Positions 53,282-61,826 of a stretch of DNA of 64,000 nt are shown here, piece by piece. The notes beneath the pieces were generated by a model. It ran no database searches. It saw nothing but the letters and a program-made list of their open reading frames with translations, and was not told where the DNA came from. The stretch is from the NCBI RefSeq assembly GCF_020073745.1, contig NZ_JAIRAU010000027.1, forward strand, positions 626,593 through 690,592. Reading direction: 5' to 3'. This DNA is from Nannocystis pusilla. Its GTDB lineage: Bacteria > Myxococcota_A > Polyangia > Nannocystales > Nannocystaceae. A program made the position numbers and the translations under genes. Every line of letters begins with the position of its first letter. Position 1 is the stretch's first letter.

Positions 53282-53485
53282 TCAGCCTCCGCCGACGAAG
53301 GTCACGACCTCGAGCCGATCACCGTCGACCAGCTCGGTCCGCTCGTAAGTGGCCCGCGGCACGATCTCTCGGTTGCGTTCGACGGCTACCTGCCGCGGGT
53401 CCAGGCCCAGCGAGGCGACCAGCGCCGCGACCGTGGTCCCGGGCGCGAACGGGTGAGGCTCACCGTTGAGCACGAGCGTCGGCAC
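53282..53485 (-). CDS. thiS: Sulfur carrier protein ThiS
   Basis: This protein of 67 residues starts at GTG 53485 (VPTLVLNGEPHPF), a typical ThiS start; longer in-frame versions are not family-like. The beta-grasp fold is seen in LVLNGEPHPFAPGTTVAALVASLGLDPRQVAVERN, and the C-terminus VVTFVGGG supplies the Gly-Gly end that is thiocarboxylated. It overlaps closely with thiG, whose TTG start follows the stop by one base. Confidence 0.92.
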   Translation of the reverse strand: MPTLVLNGEPHPFAPGTTVAALVASLGLDPRQVAVERNREIVPRATYERTELVDGDRLEVVTFVGGG

Positions 53486-53711
53486 GGGCGGAAAGGTACA
53501 CCGAACAGGGGGTAGGACGAGCTCGCGCCATGTGCGCCGGCACGACATGGATCACAGCGTTGCCCAATTCACTCACCTGTGGCGATCGTGCAACAGGTCT
53601 CCAGGGGCGCGATGATCGCCGTATTTTTGGAAGACGGCTGGAAAATCAACGAGTTAGGCGTTTGACGCGCCGTGCCGGCGTTTGGCCCGCTTTGTGCTCA
53701 CCCCCACAAGC
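53486..53711. other. Divergent gap between thi operon and Crp/Fnr gene
   Basis: 226 nt with lower GC than its surroundings, including GTATTTTTGGAAGACGGC within a small hairpin (GCCGT/ACGGC at about 53609-53629). It must carry both promoters, but no consensus boxes stand out. No THI riboswitch core was recognised upstream of thiS. Confidence 0.45.
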
Positions 53712-54440
53712 ATGCACGTTGAGTCGGAATCCCGCCGCCCTAGCATCCCCCTGGAGCGCATGGAAGCCCAGGATATCTTGTCCTGCGTCGAGCCCTTCAC
53801 CGCTGCCCGCCCCGCGGAACTGGAGGTGCTGGGCCGCACGGCTGTGCGAGTCCGGAAGACGCCCGCCAGCATCCTCTGCCACGACGGGCAGCCCGCTGAT
53901 GGCCTCTATATCGTGCTCCGCGGGCGCATCAACCTCGTCCGCGCCGTCGACGGCAACCGCGACCTGATCCTGTCGAGTCTCGGGCCCGGTGAAGTGTTCG
54001 GCGAGAACTGCGCGATGCCCGGGATGGTGATGTCGACCACCGCCGTGGCCGCGGTCCAGAGCGAGATGCTCCGGATCCCCGGCGAGGCGCTGAGCGAGCA
54101 CCTGCGCCGCGAGCCCGAGACCGTGGTCCGCTTGATGCGGCTGCAGTACGAGAAGCTCCGCGAGGTCGAGGCCGTGGCCAGCGGCCTGGCGCTGTGTGAC
54201 GTGGAGCAGCGGCTGCGCCGCACGCTGGCTCGCCTCGCGCGCCGCCAGGGCCGCCGCAACCCGGCGAGCGCCGGGTGGATCCTCGCGCCGGTGCCGACGC
54301 AGTCGGAGCTCGCGCGCATGGTCGGCTCCTGTCGCGAGACCGTGTCGCGCACGCTCAGCGCGATGGCCCGCAACGGCCTGGTCAGCGGCAGCGGCCGGCG
54401 CATGATCCTCAACGACAGCCTGGTCAACGAGACGACTTGA
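53712..54440 (+). CDS. Crp/Fnr-family transcription regulator
   Basis: This protein of 242 residues starts at ATG 53712; a TTG at 53682 is in frame but less likely. The N-terminal cyclic-nucleotide-binding-type domain (DGLYIVLRGRINLVRAVDG, LGPGEVFGENCAMP) lacks the Arg-Ser pair that binds cAMP in CRP, having MSTTAV at that place. The C-terminal winged helix is canonical (TQSELARMVGSCRETVSRTLSAMARNGLV). It has two scattered Cys (C67, C109) but no clear Fnr-type cluster. The ligand is therefore unknown. The next gene is alr (45-nt gap), so it may regulate cell-wall metabolism. Confidence 0.87.
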   Translation: MHVESESRRPSIPLERMEAQDILSCVEPFTAARPAELEVLGRTAVRVRKTPASILCHDGQPADGLYIVLRGRINLVRAVDGNRDLILSSLGPGEVFGENCAMPGMVMSTTAVAAVQSEMLRIPGEALSEHLRREPETVVRLMRLQYEKLREVEAVASGLALCDVEQRLRRTLARLARRQGRRNPASAGWILAPVPTQSELARMVGSCRETVSRTLSAMARNGLVSGSGRRMILNDSLVNETT

Positions 54441-54485
54441 GCCGCGGAATGTCGGCGGGGCCGGTCGCGTTGGGGGACGCGCCCG

Positions 54486-55697
54486 ATGCCAACTTCTCCG
54501 ACACCACGTGCTACCTTCGGGCCCGTGCGTTATTCCGGGCCTGAACGTCGGATCGCCGACCGCAGGCAAGCTCCGATCATCGAAGTCCGGCCGACTTATG
54601 CGTATGTCGACACCGGGGCGATGATCCACAACCTGCGCACGATCCAGGCCCACGTCGGTCCGCGCTGCCGCGTGCTCGCCGTCGTCAAGGCCGACGGCTA
54701 CGGCCACGGCGCGATCGATGCGGCCCGCACGTTCGTCGACGCCGGCGCGTGGGGCTGCGCGGTCAGCCTGGTCGAGGAGGGCGTGGAGCTGCGCCAGGCG
54801 GAGCTCCGGGCGCCGGTGCTGGTGCTCGGCGGGGTCCATCCGGGCTCCGAGGACGTGATCGTGCACCGCTCGCTGACGCCGGTGGTGTGGGCGCGCGAGC
54901 ACCTGCAGCTGCTCACGGCGGCGGTGCGTCGCAGCGGCGCGCCGCCGCTGCCGATCCACTTGAAGATCGACACCGGGATGTCGCGCCTCGGCGCGCTGCC
55001 GGGCCAGCTGCCGGAGTTCCTCGACTGGCTCGAGGGCGACGACGGGCAGCACGTGCGGCTCGAAGGGGTGATGACCCACTTCGCGTGCGCCGACGAGGGC
55101 GACGACGACACGAGCCCGCGCCAGCTCGAGTCGTTCCGCGACAGCCTGGCCGCGCTGGCCAGCCGCGGGTTCCACCCGCCGATCCGCCACGTGTGCAACA
55201 GCGCGGGGCTGGTCCGCCTGCCGCACGCGCACTTCGACATGGTGCGCCCGGGGGTGGCGATGTACGGGGCGGCGTCGAGCCGCGAGGTCGAGCTGCCGGG
55301 CCTGCGCATGGCGATGAGCGTGCACTCGCGGATCCTCGGGATCCGCGAGCTGCCGGCGGGCGCGCGCGTGTCGTACGGGCACCGCATGGAGCTGTCGCGG
55401 CCGTCGCGGCTCGGCATCGTGCCGGTCGGCTACGCCGACGGCTACCCGCGGCGAATGAGCGGGCAGGCGCAGGTGTTGGTCCGCGGCCATCGCTGCCGGG
55501 TGGTCGGCAACATCACGATGGACGTGTCGATGATCGACGTGACCGACCTGCCCGACGCCCGCGAGGGCGAGCGGGTGACGCTGCTCGGGGCCCAGGGCCG
55601 CGACCGCGTCAGCATCTACGAGCTGGCGGCCTGGGCCGACGTGATCCCGTACGAGATCTGCTGCGGGATCTCGAAGCGGGTGCCGCGGCGCGGGTGA
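54486..55697 (+). CDS. alr: Alanine racemase
   Basis: This protein of about 403 residues starts at ATG 54486; GTG 54525 is a possible alternative. Motifs: VLAVVKADGYGHGAIDAARTF with the PLP Lys, HLKIDTGMSRLGALP, MTHFACADEGDDDTSPRQLESF, IRHVCNSAG, RPGVAMYGAAS, VGYADGYPRRMSG and NITMDVSMIDVTD, ending CGISKRVPRR. It interconverts L- and D-alanine for peptidoglycan. It follows the Crp/Fnr gene by 45 nt. A palindrome array with a strong hairpin (55742-55773) lies after its stop. Confidence 0.95.
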   Translation: MPTSPTPRATFGPVRYSGPERRIADRRQAPIIEVRPTYAYVDTGAMIHNLRTIQAHVGPRCRVLAVVKADGYGHGAIDAARTFVDAGAWGCAVSLVEEGVELRQAELRAPVLVLGGVHPGSEDVIVHRSLTPVVWAREHLQLLTAAVRRSGAPPLPIHLKIDTGMSRLGALPGQLPEFLDWLEGDDGQHVRLEGVMTHFACADEGDDDTSPRQLESFRDSLAALASRGFHPPIRHVCNSAGLVRLPHAHFDMVRPGVAMYGAASSREVELPGLRMAMSVHSRILGIRELPAGARVSYGHRMELSRPSRLGIVPVGYADGYPRRMSGQAQVLVRGHRCRVVGNITMDVSMIDVTDLPDAREGERVTLLGAQGRDRVSIYELAAWADVIPYEICCGISKRVPRRG

Positions 55698-55702
55698 CGA
55701 AG

Positions 55703-55773
55703 AGGACATGTCGCCGGGGACATGTCGGAAGGGACAATGACGAAGGGACATGCCCTTGCGGGCATGTCCCTTC
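55703..55773. repeat. Dispersed palindrome array with a 14-bp hairpin between alr and DUF6263-like gene
   Basis: GGACATGTCG and GGGACATGTCGG are followed by GAAGGGACATGCCC (55742-55755), TTGC, GGGCATGTCCCTTC (55760-55773), a perfect 14-bp stem with a four-base loop. It lies between the convergent stops at 55697 (plus) and 55792 (minus), with no T-run. Confidence 0.88.
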
Positions 55774-55791
55774 ACGCGAGCCGCGGCGCGC

Positions 55792-56841
55792 TCAGCTCCT
55801 GCCGGCGGGCGGCGGGGCGGAGGTGGTGGGCGGCTGGCTGCTGGCGGGCGGCTCGCCGTCGGCGGGCGGGGCGGGCTCCGCGGCCTCGCTGGCGCACTCC
55901 TCGGCGCCAACGTAGTCGGGGTGGCAGGGGTCGCTGATGTCCTGCACCTTGGCGGCCGGCGCGGCTCCGGTCTGGCTGACGGGCTTGGACCAGTTCACCT
56001 CGGTCTTGGCGAAGGTGTTGGTCTTGCCGGCGTCGAAGATCTGCTCCTCGTTGGTGTAGCTGTAGAGGTAGCGCTGCTCGGTGGCGAACAGGGCGGTGAT
56101 CGTCGACTGCTTCTTGACCTCGTGGCTGCCGCTCGAGGTGGTCGTGATCTCGGTCTCGTCCGTGTCGGTGATGAGCCGGGCGACGGTGATCGGCGGCTCG
56201 CCGGTCTTGTAGAAGCCGTCGACCTTGCTGGTGACGGTGCCCTCGGTGTAGCGGCCGAGCTTGCCCTTGCGGCCGCGCTTCTTGTCGTCCTTCCAGGTGT
56301 CGCCGGCCTTGAGCGGGTGCGCGGGGACGGTGAGGAAGGCGGTCTCGAGGGCGTCCAGCGCCTGCTGGAGGACGACGCGCAGCTCGGCCGAGAGGTCCTC
56401 GGGGAGCTCGGGCATGTGGAGGATCTTGCCGGTGTCGTCGACGTTGAAGTCGACCTCGAGGCCCTGGAGCTGCTGGCTGGCGGTGCGGTTGAACTCGGCG
56501 ACGCTGACCGGGAAGCTCGGCGGGAGGCTCCACTTGACCGAGACGGCGCTGAAGCGCGCGGTCACGGCGGTGCCTCCGTGCGTCTCGTCGGGCCCGCGGA
56601 CGGTCAGCGTGAGGTCGAAGCTGAAGCTCTGCGACGAGCTGGTGGCGCTGCTGGCGGCGCGGATCGTGGCGCTGCGGCGCACGCTGCCCTGATAGACCTG
56701 ACCGGGGGCGAGGTCGTAGCGCAGGCTGATGCCCTCGGCGGGCGCTTCCACCCTGGTGAGGCCCGGGCCGGTCTTGCATCCGGGCAGCGACGGGGCGGCG
56801 CAGAGGAGAACAGCGAGGAGCCAGCGACGGGCAGAGGCCAT
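55792..56841 (-). CDS. DUF6263-like lipoprotein (second copy)
   Basis: This protein of 349 residues starts at ATG 56841 (MASARRWLLAVLL); ATG 56853 is also possible. The lipobox LPGC gives the lipidated Cys. Motifs of the DUF6263 type: ISLRYDLAPGQVYQGSVRRSA, FSFDLTLTVRG, VDFNVDDTGKILHMPELPEDLS, LTVPAHPLKAGDTWKDDKKRG and YTEGTVTSKVDGFY. It is a divergent relative of the protein at 32085-33137 in layout. The C-terminus is Pro/Ala-rich with a Cys pair (DPCHPDYVGAEEC). It is in an envelope cluster next to the L,D-transpeptidase gene. The function is unknown. Confidence 0.82.
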   Translation of the reverse strand: MASARRWLLAVLLCAAPSLPGCKTGPGLTRVEAPAEGISLRYDLAPGQVYQGSVRRSATIRAASSATSSSQSFSFDLTLTVRGPDETHGGTAVTARFSAVSVKWSLPPSFPVSVAEFNRTASQQLQGLEVDFNVDDTGKILHMPELPEDLSAELRVVLQQALDALETAFLTVPAHPLKAGDTWKDDKKRGRKGKLGRYTEGTVTSKVDGFYKTGEPPITVARLITDTDETEITTTSSGSHEVKKQSTITALFATEQRYLYSYTNEEQIFDAGKTNTFAKTEVNWSKPVSQTGAAPAAKVQDISDPCHPDYVGAEECASEAAEPAPPADGEPPASSQPPTTSAPPPAGRS

Positions 56842-56900
56842 GGCCGGGAACATACGCGGCCGCGCGTCGCACGGTCAACCGGCGCCGATCCGCCGCAGCT

Positions 56901-58343
56901 TCAGCCGCCCGCGGCCGCTGCAGGGACGAGGTCCGCGGGCTGGGCGGCGGCGGCCTCGGCTCGCCGCTCGTCGGCCTCCTCCTGCTTGCGCTTCTCTTCC
57001 TCCGGGTCGGGCGGGCCGATCGGCCGCTCCTGAAAGAAGGCCTGGTCGGGCGGGAGGCTCGAGTCGCGGACGTGGACGACGACGCTGCGCTCGAGATCGG
57101 CCGGCAGGAAGCCGGTCCACCCGGCGGGCAGCGCCGGGGCGACCCACTCGAACAGCCAGCGCGCGTCCCGGGGCGCCAAATTGACGCAGCCGTGGCTGCG
57201 CCGCTTGCCGAACTGGTCGTGCCAGTAGGCGCCGTGGAGGGCGTTGTGACCCTGGAAGAGCATGACCCAAGGGACATGTTCGACCATGTACGGGTTGTCC
57301 TCGTAGTCCTGGTTGGCCATGGTCATGCTGGCGACCTTGGCCCAGATCGGGTAGTTGCCCTTCGGCGTCGGCGAGCCCTTGCCCGAGCTGACGAGGGTGG
57401 CGTAGACCGGAGTGGCGCCGCGGTAGGCGACGAGGACCTGCTCGCCGAGGTCGACGTCGATCCACTGGTCGTCGCCGCTGGCGAGCCGGTTGTCGCGCAG
57501 GGCGCCCTCCGGGATGGCGGTGAAGACGACCTCGTTGAGGTGCTTGGCCTGGACATAGCGGCCCTCGCCGATCTTCCACCAGCGGTCGGGGTCGGCCTCA
57601 CCTGTCTCTTCGAGCAGGGGGACGCGCTCGCGCAGGGCGAGCAGGCCGACCTGCGCGGCCTTGGGGTCGGCGTCGGCGAGCACGGGGACCTTGTCGCGCG
57701 AGGCCCAGGCGAAGGCGGGGCCGATCGCGGCGGCGCTGTCGACGAGGACGCCCTGCCAGGCCGAGCCCTGACCGAGCCAGCCGATGGCCGACTTGCTGAC
57801 GAGCTGGCCGTCGACGGTCTCGACGTAGGCGGCGCCGTCGACCTCGAGGGTGCGCGCGACGGCGAGGTTCATGCCCTGGCTCAGGCTTCGCGCGGCCACG
57901 CCGGCGCGCACGGCGTCGACGCCCCGATACATCTGCGCGCCGTCCTCGCGGACCTTGGTGTAGTCGTAGGGGAGGCGTCGATCGCCGCGCATGCGCTCGG
58001 CGAGGGCGTGGCCGGTGGCGGGCGGCTCGCGTCCGGGCCGCACGTGCTCGGAGCAGACGTAGCCGAACGGGTAGACGGCGTACCACGGCTTGCCCTTGCA
58101 GCCGTTGTTGTCGCGGCTGGCGACCTGGCCGCGCACGAGCAAACGTGTCCCTTTGGCCATGGTGGCGATCCGCTTGCTCGGCGACCACGGACGGGTGCGG
58201 ATGCCGGTCTCCATCCAGTGGGTCTCGACGATCGCTACGGGCGCTTCGTCGACCTTGATGCCCTCGCGCGCCTCGTCGACAGGCTCGAGACGGCCGAGCG
58301 CGGCGAAGGTGCGGAGGACGGTCCAGGCGACGAGGAGCTGCAC
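56901..58343 (-). CDS. L,D-transpeptidase (YkuD) protein
   Basis: This protein of 480 residues starts at ATG 58343 with a short N-terminal hydrophobic segment (LLVAWTVLRTFAALG). The N-terminal half is of SH3/other type (WYAVYPFGYVCSEHVRPG). The YkuD domain starts about residue 300: DQWIDVDLGEQVLVAYRG, LVSSGKGSPTPKGNYPIW, LFQGHNALHGAYWHDQFGKRRSHGCVNLAPRDARWLFEW, with the catalytic HGCVN motif. Such enzymes make 3-3 crosslinks in peptidoglycan or attach lipoproteins to it. A coiled coil and a Pro/Ala-rich tail follow. A palindrome copy (GGGACATGTTCG, 57265-57276) lies in frame, encoding VEHVPW. Confidence 0.87.
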   Translation of the reverse strand: MQLLVAWTVLRTFAALGRLEPVDEAREGIKVDEAPVAIVETHWMETGIRTRPWSPSKRIATMAKGTRLLVRGQVASRDNNGCKGKPWYAVYPFGYVCSEHVRPGREPPATGHALAERMRGDRRLPYDYTKVREDGAQMYRGVDAVRAGVAARSLSQGMNLAVARTLEVDGAAYVETVDGQLVSKSAIGWLGQGSAWQGVLVDSAAAIGPAFAWASRDKVPVLADADPKAAQVGLLALRERVPLLEETGEADPDRWWKIGEGRYVQAKHLNEVVFTAIPEGALRDNRLASGDDQWIDVDLGEQVLVAYRGATPVYATLVSSGKGSPTPKGNYPIWAKVASMTMANQDYEDNPYMVEHVPWVMLFQGHNALHGAYWHDQFGKRRSHGCVNLAPRDARWLFEWVAPALPAGWTGFLPADLERSVVVHVRDSSLPPDQAFFQERPIGPPDPEEEKRKQEEADERRAEAAAAQPADLVPAAAAGG

Positions 58344-58431
58344 GGCGAGACGCTACCACGGCCGCGCGAGGCGGCCGCAAAGTCGTCCACGCGCGAGGGG
58401 GTCCCGGTATTTCAGCGCGGCCGCGAGCGGC

Positions 58432-60015
58432 TCACGAGCCGGAGCTGGCGGCAAGGACAGGCAGCGGGAACTTGTTGCGCCGCTCGGCCGCCTTGCCGCG
58501 CCGCCGCGCCCAGGCTTCCTCGTCGCCGAACTTGAGCGGACGGGCGAGGACGGGGGTGTCCTCGAACGCACGGATCCAGTCGGCGTAGCGCGCGCCGGCC
58601 CGCACGGCCTTGATCGCGGCGTGGCCGGCGTCAGGTCCGCGCTGGGCCAGGAAGTACTCGATGTGGGCCCAGCGCGGCGATTGCGGCCGGATCTCGACCT
58701 TGCCGCCGAGGCCGCTGCGGATCCGTCGCAGGCGCTCCTCGGCTGCCTTGACGCCGAGGAACGCCTGGCCGTCGAGCGGGGTGTTGCGCTTGGCGACGAA
58801 GGTCGAGAAGGTCAGCGCGAGGCGACCGATACCGGCCAGCTCGCGGGCGAAACGGACGAGCTCGTCGACGTCGGCGTCGGTCTCGCCGGGGGCGCCGATC
58901 ATCTCGTAGACCTTGAGGCGGTGGAAGCCGTGCTCGTGTACGAGCTTGGCGGCGCGCAGCAGGTGCTCTTCCTTGATCTTGCGATCGAGCAGCAGGCGCA
59001 TGCGCTCGCTGATGCCGTCGGAGGCGACGGTGATGGTGCGGTGCCCGCTGCGCTGCATGTCGCGCAGGAAGGTGGGGGTGAGGCGGTCGGCGCGGAGGCT
59101 GGAGATGCTGACCGATCGGCCAGATTCGACGAGGCTGGCGACCAGCGGCTCGAGGTCGGGGTGATCGGTGACGGCCGCGCCGACCAGACCGACCTTGCGC
59201 GCCTGCTCGGGGACGAGGTCGAGGACGCGATCGATCTCGACCAGACGCATGCCGCCGCCAGGCTGGATCCGCATGACGCAGAAGGCACACTGGCGCGAGC
59301 AGCCGCGCTCGGGCTCGACCAGGAACATGTCGGCGAGCTCGGTGTCGGGCGTCAGGATCGCGGAGTAGGCCGGGACGCGGCCCTTGCTGGCGCGCGCCGG
59401 CTCCGGCAATTCGTGGAACAGGCCGGGCGCGAGCTCGCCGGTGATGGTGTGCGGCAGCTCGGCCGCGGCGGCGATCGCCGGCTCGCGCTTGCGGTGGGCG
59501 AGCAGCCGCTCGATGGCCTCGGGCAGCACGTCCTCGGCCTCGCCGGCGATCAAGAGATCGGCGAAGGGCAGCAGGCTGCTGGGGTTGGAGAAGGTGAGGG
59601 GGCCGCCGAAGACGAGGATCGGATCGTGCTCGCGCCGCTCGGCGGCCAGCACCGGGATACCTGACCCTTCGAGCAGGCGGACGAGGCCGGCGAGCTCGAG
59701 CTCGTAGGCGACCGAGATGGCGACGACCCGATAGGACGACAGCGGGCGCTCGCCCTCGTAGGTGAGGATCGGGCGCCGCGGCTGCGGCCAGGGCAGCGCC
59801 ATCGGCTCCCACGCGTCCGGCAAGAAGGCCCGGTGGGCGCCGATCTGCAGCTCGTGCAGGAGGCGATAGAGCGTCTGATAGCCGAGGCTCGACATGCCCG
59901 CGCGATAGGGGCTTGGATAGGCGAAGGCGACCTCGGAAGGTCGCCCCACGCCCAGAGTCCCGATCTCACGGTTTAGACGAGCCCGTAGAAGGGCTCGCTC
60001 GTCGCTCACGGCCAT
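58432..60015 (-). CDS. Radical SAM protein with B12-binding-like N-terminal region
   Basis: This protein of 527 residues starts at ATG 60015. The N-terminal part (about residues 20-200) has features of a B12-binding-like domain (VAFAYPSPYRAGMSSLGYQTLYRLLHE, LVFGGPLTFSNPSSLLPFADLLIAGEAED). The radical SAM motif is ERGCSRQCAFCVM with the three Cys that bind 4Fe-4S, followed by GLVGAAVTDHPDLEPLV and KVYEMIGAPGETDADVDELVR. The layout matches the BchE/elongator-like Fe-S-B12 group; the substrate is unknown. Short adjacent gap to the TPR-like gene on the same strand (25 nt). Confidence 0.85.
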   Translation of the reverse strand: MAVSDERALLRARLNREIGTLGVGRPSEVAFAYPSPYRAGMSSLGYQTLYRLLHELQIGAHRAFLPDAWEPMALPWPQPRRPILTYEGERPLSSYRVVAISVAYELELAGLVRLLEGSGIPVLAAERREHDPILVFGGPLTFSNPSSLLPFADLLIAGEAEDVLPEAIERLLAHRKREPAIAAAAELPHTITGELAPGLFHELPEPARASKGRVPAYSAILTPDTELADMFLVEPERGCSRQCAFCVMRIQPGGGMRLVEIDRVLDLVPEQARKVGLVGAAVTDHPDLEPLVASLVESGRSVSISSLRADRLTPTFLRDMQRSGHRTITVASDGISERMRLLLDRKIKEEHLLRAAKLVHEHGFHRLKVYEMIGAPGETDADVDELVRFARELAGIGRLALTFSTFVAKRNTPLDGQAFLGVKAAEERLRRIRSGLGGKVEIRPQSPRWAHIEYFLAQRGPDAGHAAIKAVRAGARYADWIRAFEDTPVLARPLKFGDEEAWARRRGKAAERRNKFPLPVLAASSGS

Positions 60016-60040
60016 GCGTGAAGTCTAGCGCGCCGATCGA

Positions 60041-61033
60041 CTAGAAGCGGAGCGCGAAGGAGCCGGCAGCGCCGCCGCCGGGCAGGGGCGCCGCGCCGAG
60101 GCCGGTGACCTCGAGCCGCTTCTTGCCGGCGTAGAAGCCCTTGCCCTTCTTCTTGTTGGTGCGATCGATGGCGATCATGGCGATGCCACCGACGAGCAGC
60201 GCGCCGCCCGCCGCGATCAGGATCGGCGTGACGAGGTTGAGGGTCTTTAGCGAGTTGAAGTCGTCGTCGACGTCGCTGGTGTACTGACCCTGTGGGAAGG
60301 TGCTGATCATCGAGCCGGGCGCCGCGGCCTCCTCGATGCCGCTGGCCTTGTTCTTGGCGGCCGCGAGGGTGCCGATGCCGCCGCCGACGGCGCCGACGCC
60401 GAGCACGGCGAGGACCACGCCGCCGATGAACAGGCCGGAGACGCCGCGCTTCTTCGGGGTGTCGTCCTCTTCACCGCCGCCGCTGCTGCCGCCGTTCTTG
60501 CGCTTCTCCAGCAGCGGGTCCTCTTCGTCGGTCGCCGGGCGCGACGAGGAGTTGTTGTTGTTGTTGGTGGTGGTCGTCGTGGTCGTGGTCGGAGCCGGGC
60601 CGCCGGTGACGCACTCGGGGTTGTTCTCGGCCTTCTGCAGCAGCTCCTGCGCCTTCTTGCGCAGGTCGGCGTTGTTCTGCTCCTTGACCAGGAACAGCTC
60701 GAGGTACTGCTTGACGCGCGCGCAGTCCTTCAGCTCCCAGGCGTCCTGGCCGATGTTGAAGGCGAAGATGTGCTTGTCGGGCGCGAAGTTGTAGGCCTGC
60801 TCGAACTTGATGACCGAGTTGTAGAAATCTTCGCGGTCGTGGGCGGCCTTGGCCTCGCCGAACAGCTTCTTGGCCCAGTTGAGGCGCTCGTCCTGGGACA
60901 GCGTGCTCGGGTCGGGCGGTGCGTCGGACTGGGACCCCGGCGGAGGCGGCGGCGGACCAGCCCAGGCGACGGAGGTGGGCAGCGCGAGAGTGGTGCAGAG
61001 GAGGGCGGACAGCGAGACGCGCAGGATCGACAT
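60041..61033 (-). CDS. Exported TPR-like protein with C-terminal membrane segments
   Basis: This protein of 330 residues starts at ATG 61033 (MSILRVSLSALLCTTLALPTSVAWA), the preferred start as it begins the signal peptide. The mature protein starts with a Pro-rich stretch, then TPR-like helices (RLNWAKKLFGEAKAAHDREDFYNSVIKFEQAYNFAPDKHIFAFNIGQ), then a Thr/Asn linker. Two hydrophobic segments follow (SGLFIGGVVLAVLGVGAVGGGIGTLAAA and LNLVTPILIAAGGALLVGGIAMIAI). This is the layout of a common myxobacterial envelope family with unknown function. It lies 25 bases after the Pro-rich protein gene, as the second gene of a pair. Confidence 0.85.
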   Translation of the reverse strand: MSILRVSLSALLCTTLALPTSVAWAGPPPPPPGSQSDAPPDPSTLSQDERLNWAKKLFGEAKAAHDREDFYNSVIKFEQAYNFAPDKHIFAFNIGQDAWELKDCARVKQYLELFLVKEQNNADLRKKAQELLQKAENNPECVTGGPAPTTTTTTTTNNNNNSSSRPATDEEDPLLEKRKNGGSSGGGEEDDTPKKRGVSGLFIGGVVLAVLGVGAVGGGIGTLAAAKNKASGIEEAAAPGSMISTFPQGQYTSDVDDDFNSLKTLNLVTPILIAAGGALLVGGIAMIAIDRTNKKKGKGFYAGKKRLEVTGLGAAPLPGGGAAGSFALRF

Positions 61034-61058
61034 GGGCGGGTCGTTTCTCTCGTGTGGC

Positions 61059-61727
61059 TCAGCCGAAGGGGTCGGCGACTTCGCTCTTCTTCTTGGGCTC
61101 GGTCTTCTTGGCACCACCGCCACCACCGCCGCCGCTGCCGCCGGACTTCTTGATCGTCTTCTTCGGCGTCTTCTTCGGCTCGGTGTCAGGCGTGCCAGCG
61201 GCGTTCGGGTCGGGCGTCCCGGGCGTGACGCCGGGCTGGGTCGGCGCGTTGGGATCGACCGGTTGGACCACGCCAGGCTGCCCAGGCACGTTCGGCTGGC
61301 CGGGGAGCGGCTGACCGGGCATGTTCGGCTGGCCGGCCACGTTCGGCTGACCTGGCTGATTGGGCATGGCCGTCGGGGCAGGTTGAACCGGCGGCGTGGG
61401 CGCCGGGGTCTCGACCTTCGCGGGCGCCGGAGGTGGCGGCGGCGGCTCGGGCTTCTTCAAGATCATCGCCAGCGCGACCGCGATGCCGGCGACAGCGACA
61501 CCGCCTCCGAGCGCGATCGCCAGGATCGGCTTCTGGGGGGGCGGCGGCTCGTGCACGGGCGCAGCGAAGGTCTCGGGCTGCGGCGGCGGCTCCGGCGCTG
61601 GGGGCGGTGGCGGAGGCTCGGGCTCCGGCACCATGGTCGGAGTCATTGCAAGCTCGTCGACGAGCTGGCCGAGCAGGTCGTCAAACGCATCGGCGTTGCC
61701 GGATGTGGTCTTCTTTGGTGCAGCCAC
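61059..61727 (-). CDS. Proline-rich single-pass membrane protein
   Basis: This protein of 222 residues starts at ATG 61727 (MAAPKKTTSGNADAFDDLLGQLVDEL). A cytoplasmic-looking N-terminus with Pro/Glu-rich linker is followed by one membrane helix (KPILAIALGGGVAVAGIAVALAMIL) and a long Pro/Gly/Gln-rich region with PGQPN repeats, ending in Lys/Gly-rich sequence. The layout, with a short acidic helix, proline linker and periplasmic Pro-rich arm, recalls envelope-spanning TonB-like adaptors, but no TonB motif is seen. It forms a pair with the downstream TPR-like protein. Confidence 0.78.
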   Translation of the reverse strand: MAAPKKTTSGNADAFDDLLGQLVDELAMTPTMVPEPEPPPPPPAPEPPPQPETFAAPVHEPPPPQKPILAIALGGGVAVAGIAVALAMILKKPEPPPPPPAPAKVETPAPTPPVQPAPTAMPNQPGQPNVAGQPNMPGQPLPGQPNVPGQPGVVQPVDPNAPTQPGVTPGTPDPNAAGTPDTEPKKTPKKTIKKSGGSGGGGGGGAKKTEPKKKSEVADPFG

Positions 61728-61826
61728 GGTGCCTCTCCTTCAACGGAGCCGAGAGCGGTTGGTCGATGTTAGCCTCTCGGGCAGGAGCGATACAAGGGTT
61801 TGCAGAAGTGCGTCGGCGAAAGATGT

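Noticed and set aside
53609..53629. Hairpin GCCGT/ACGGC as a terminator
   Set aside because: The stem is only five base pairs and lies in a divergent gap where no transcript should end.
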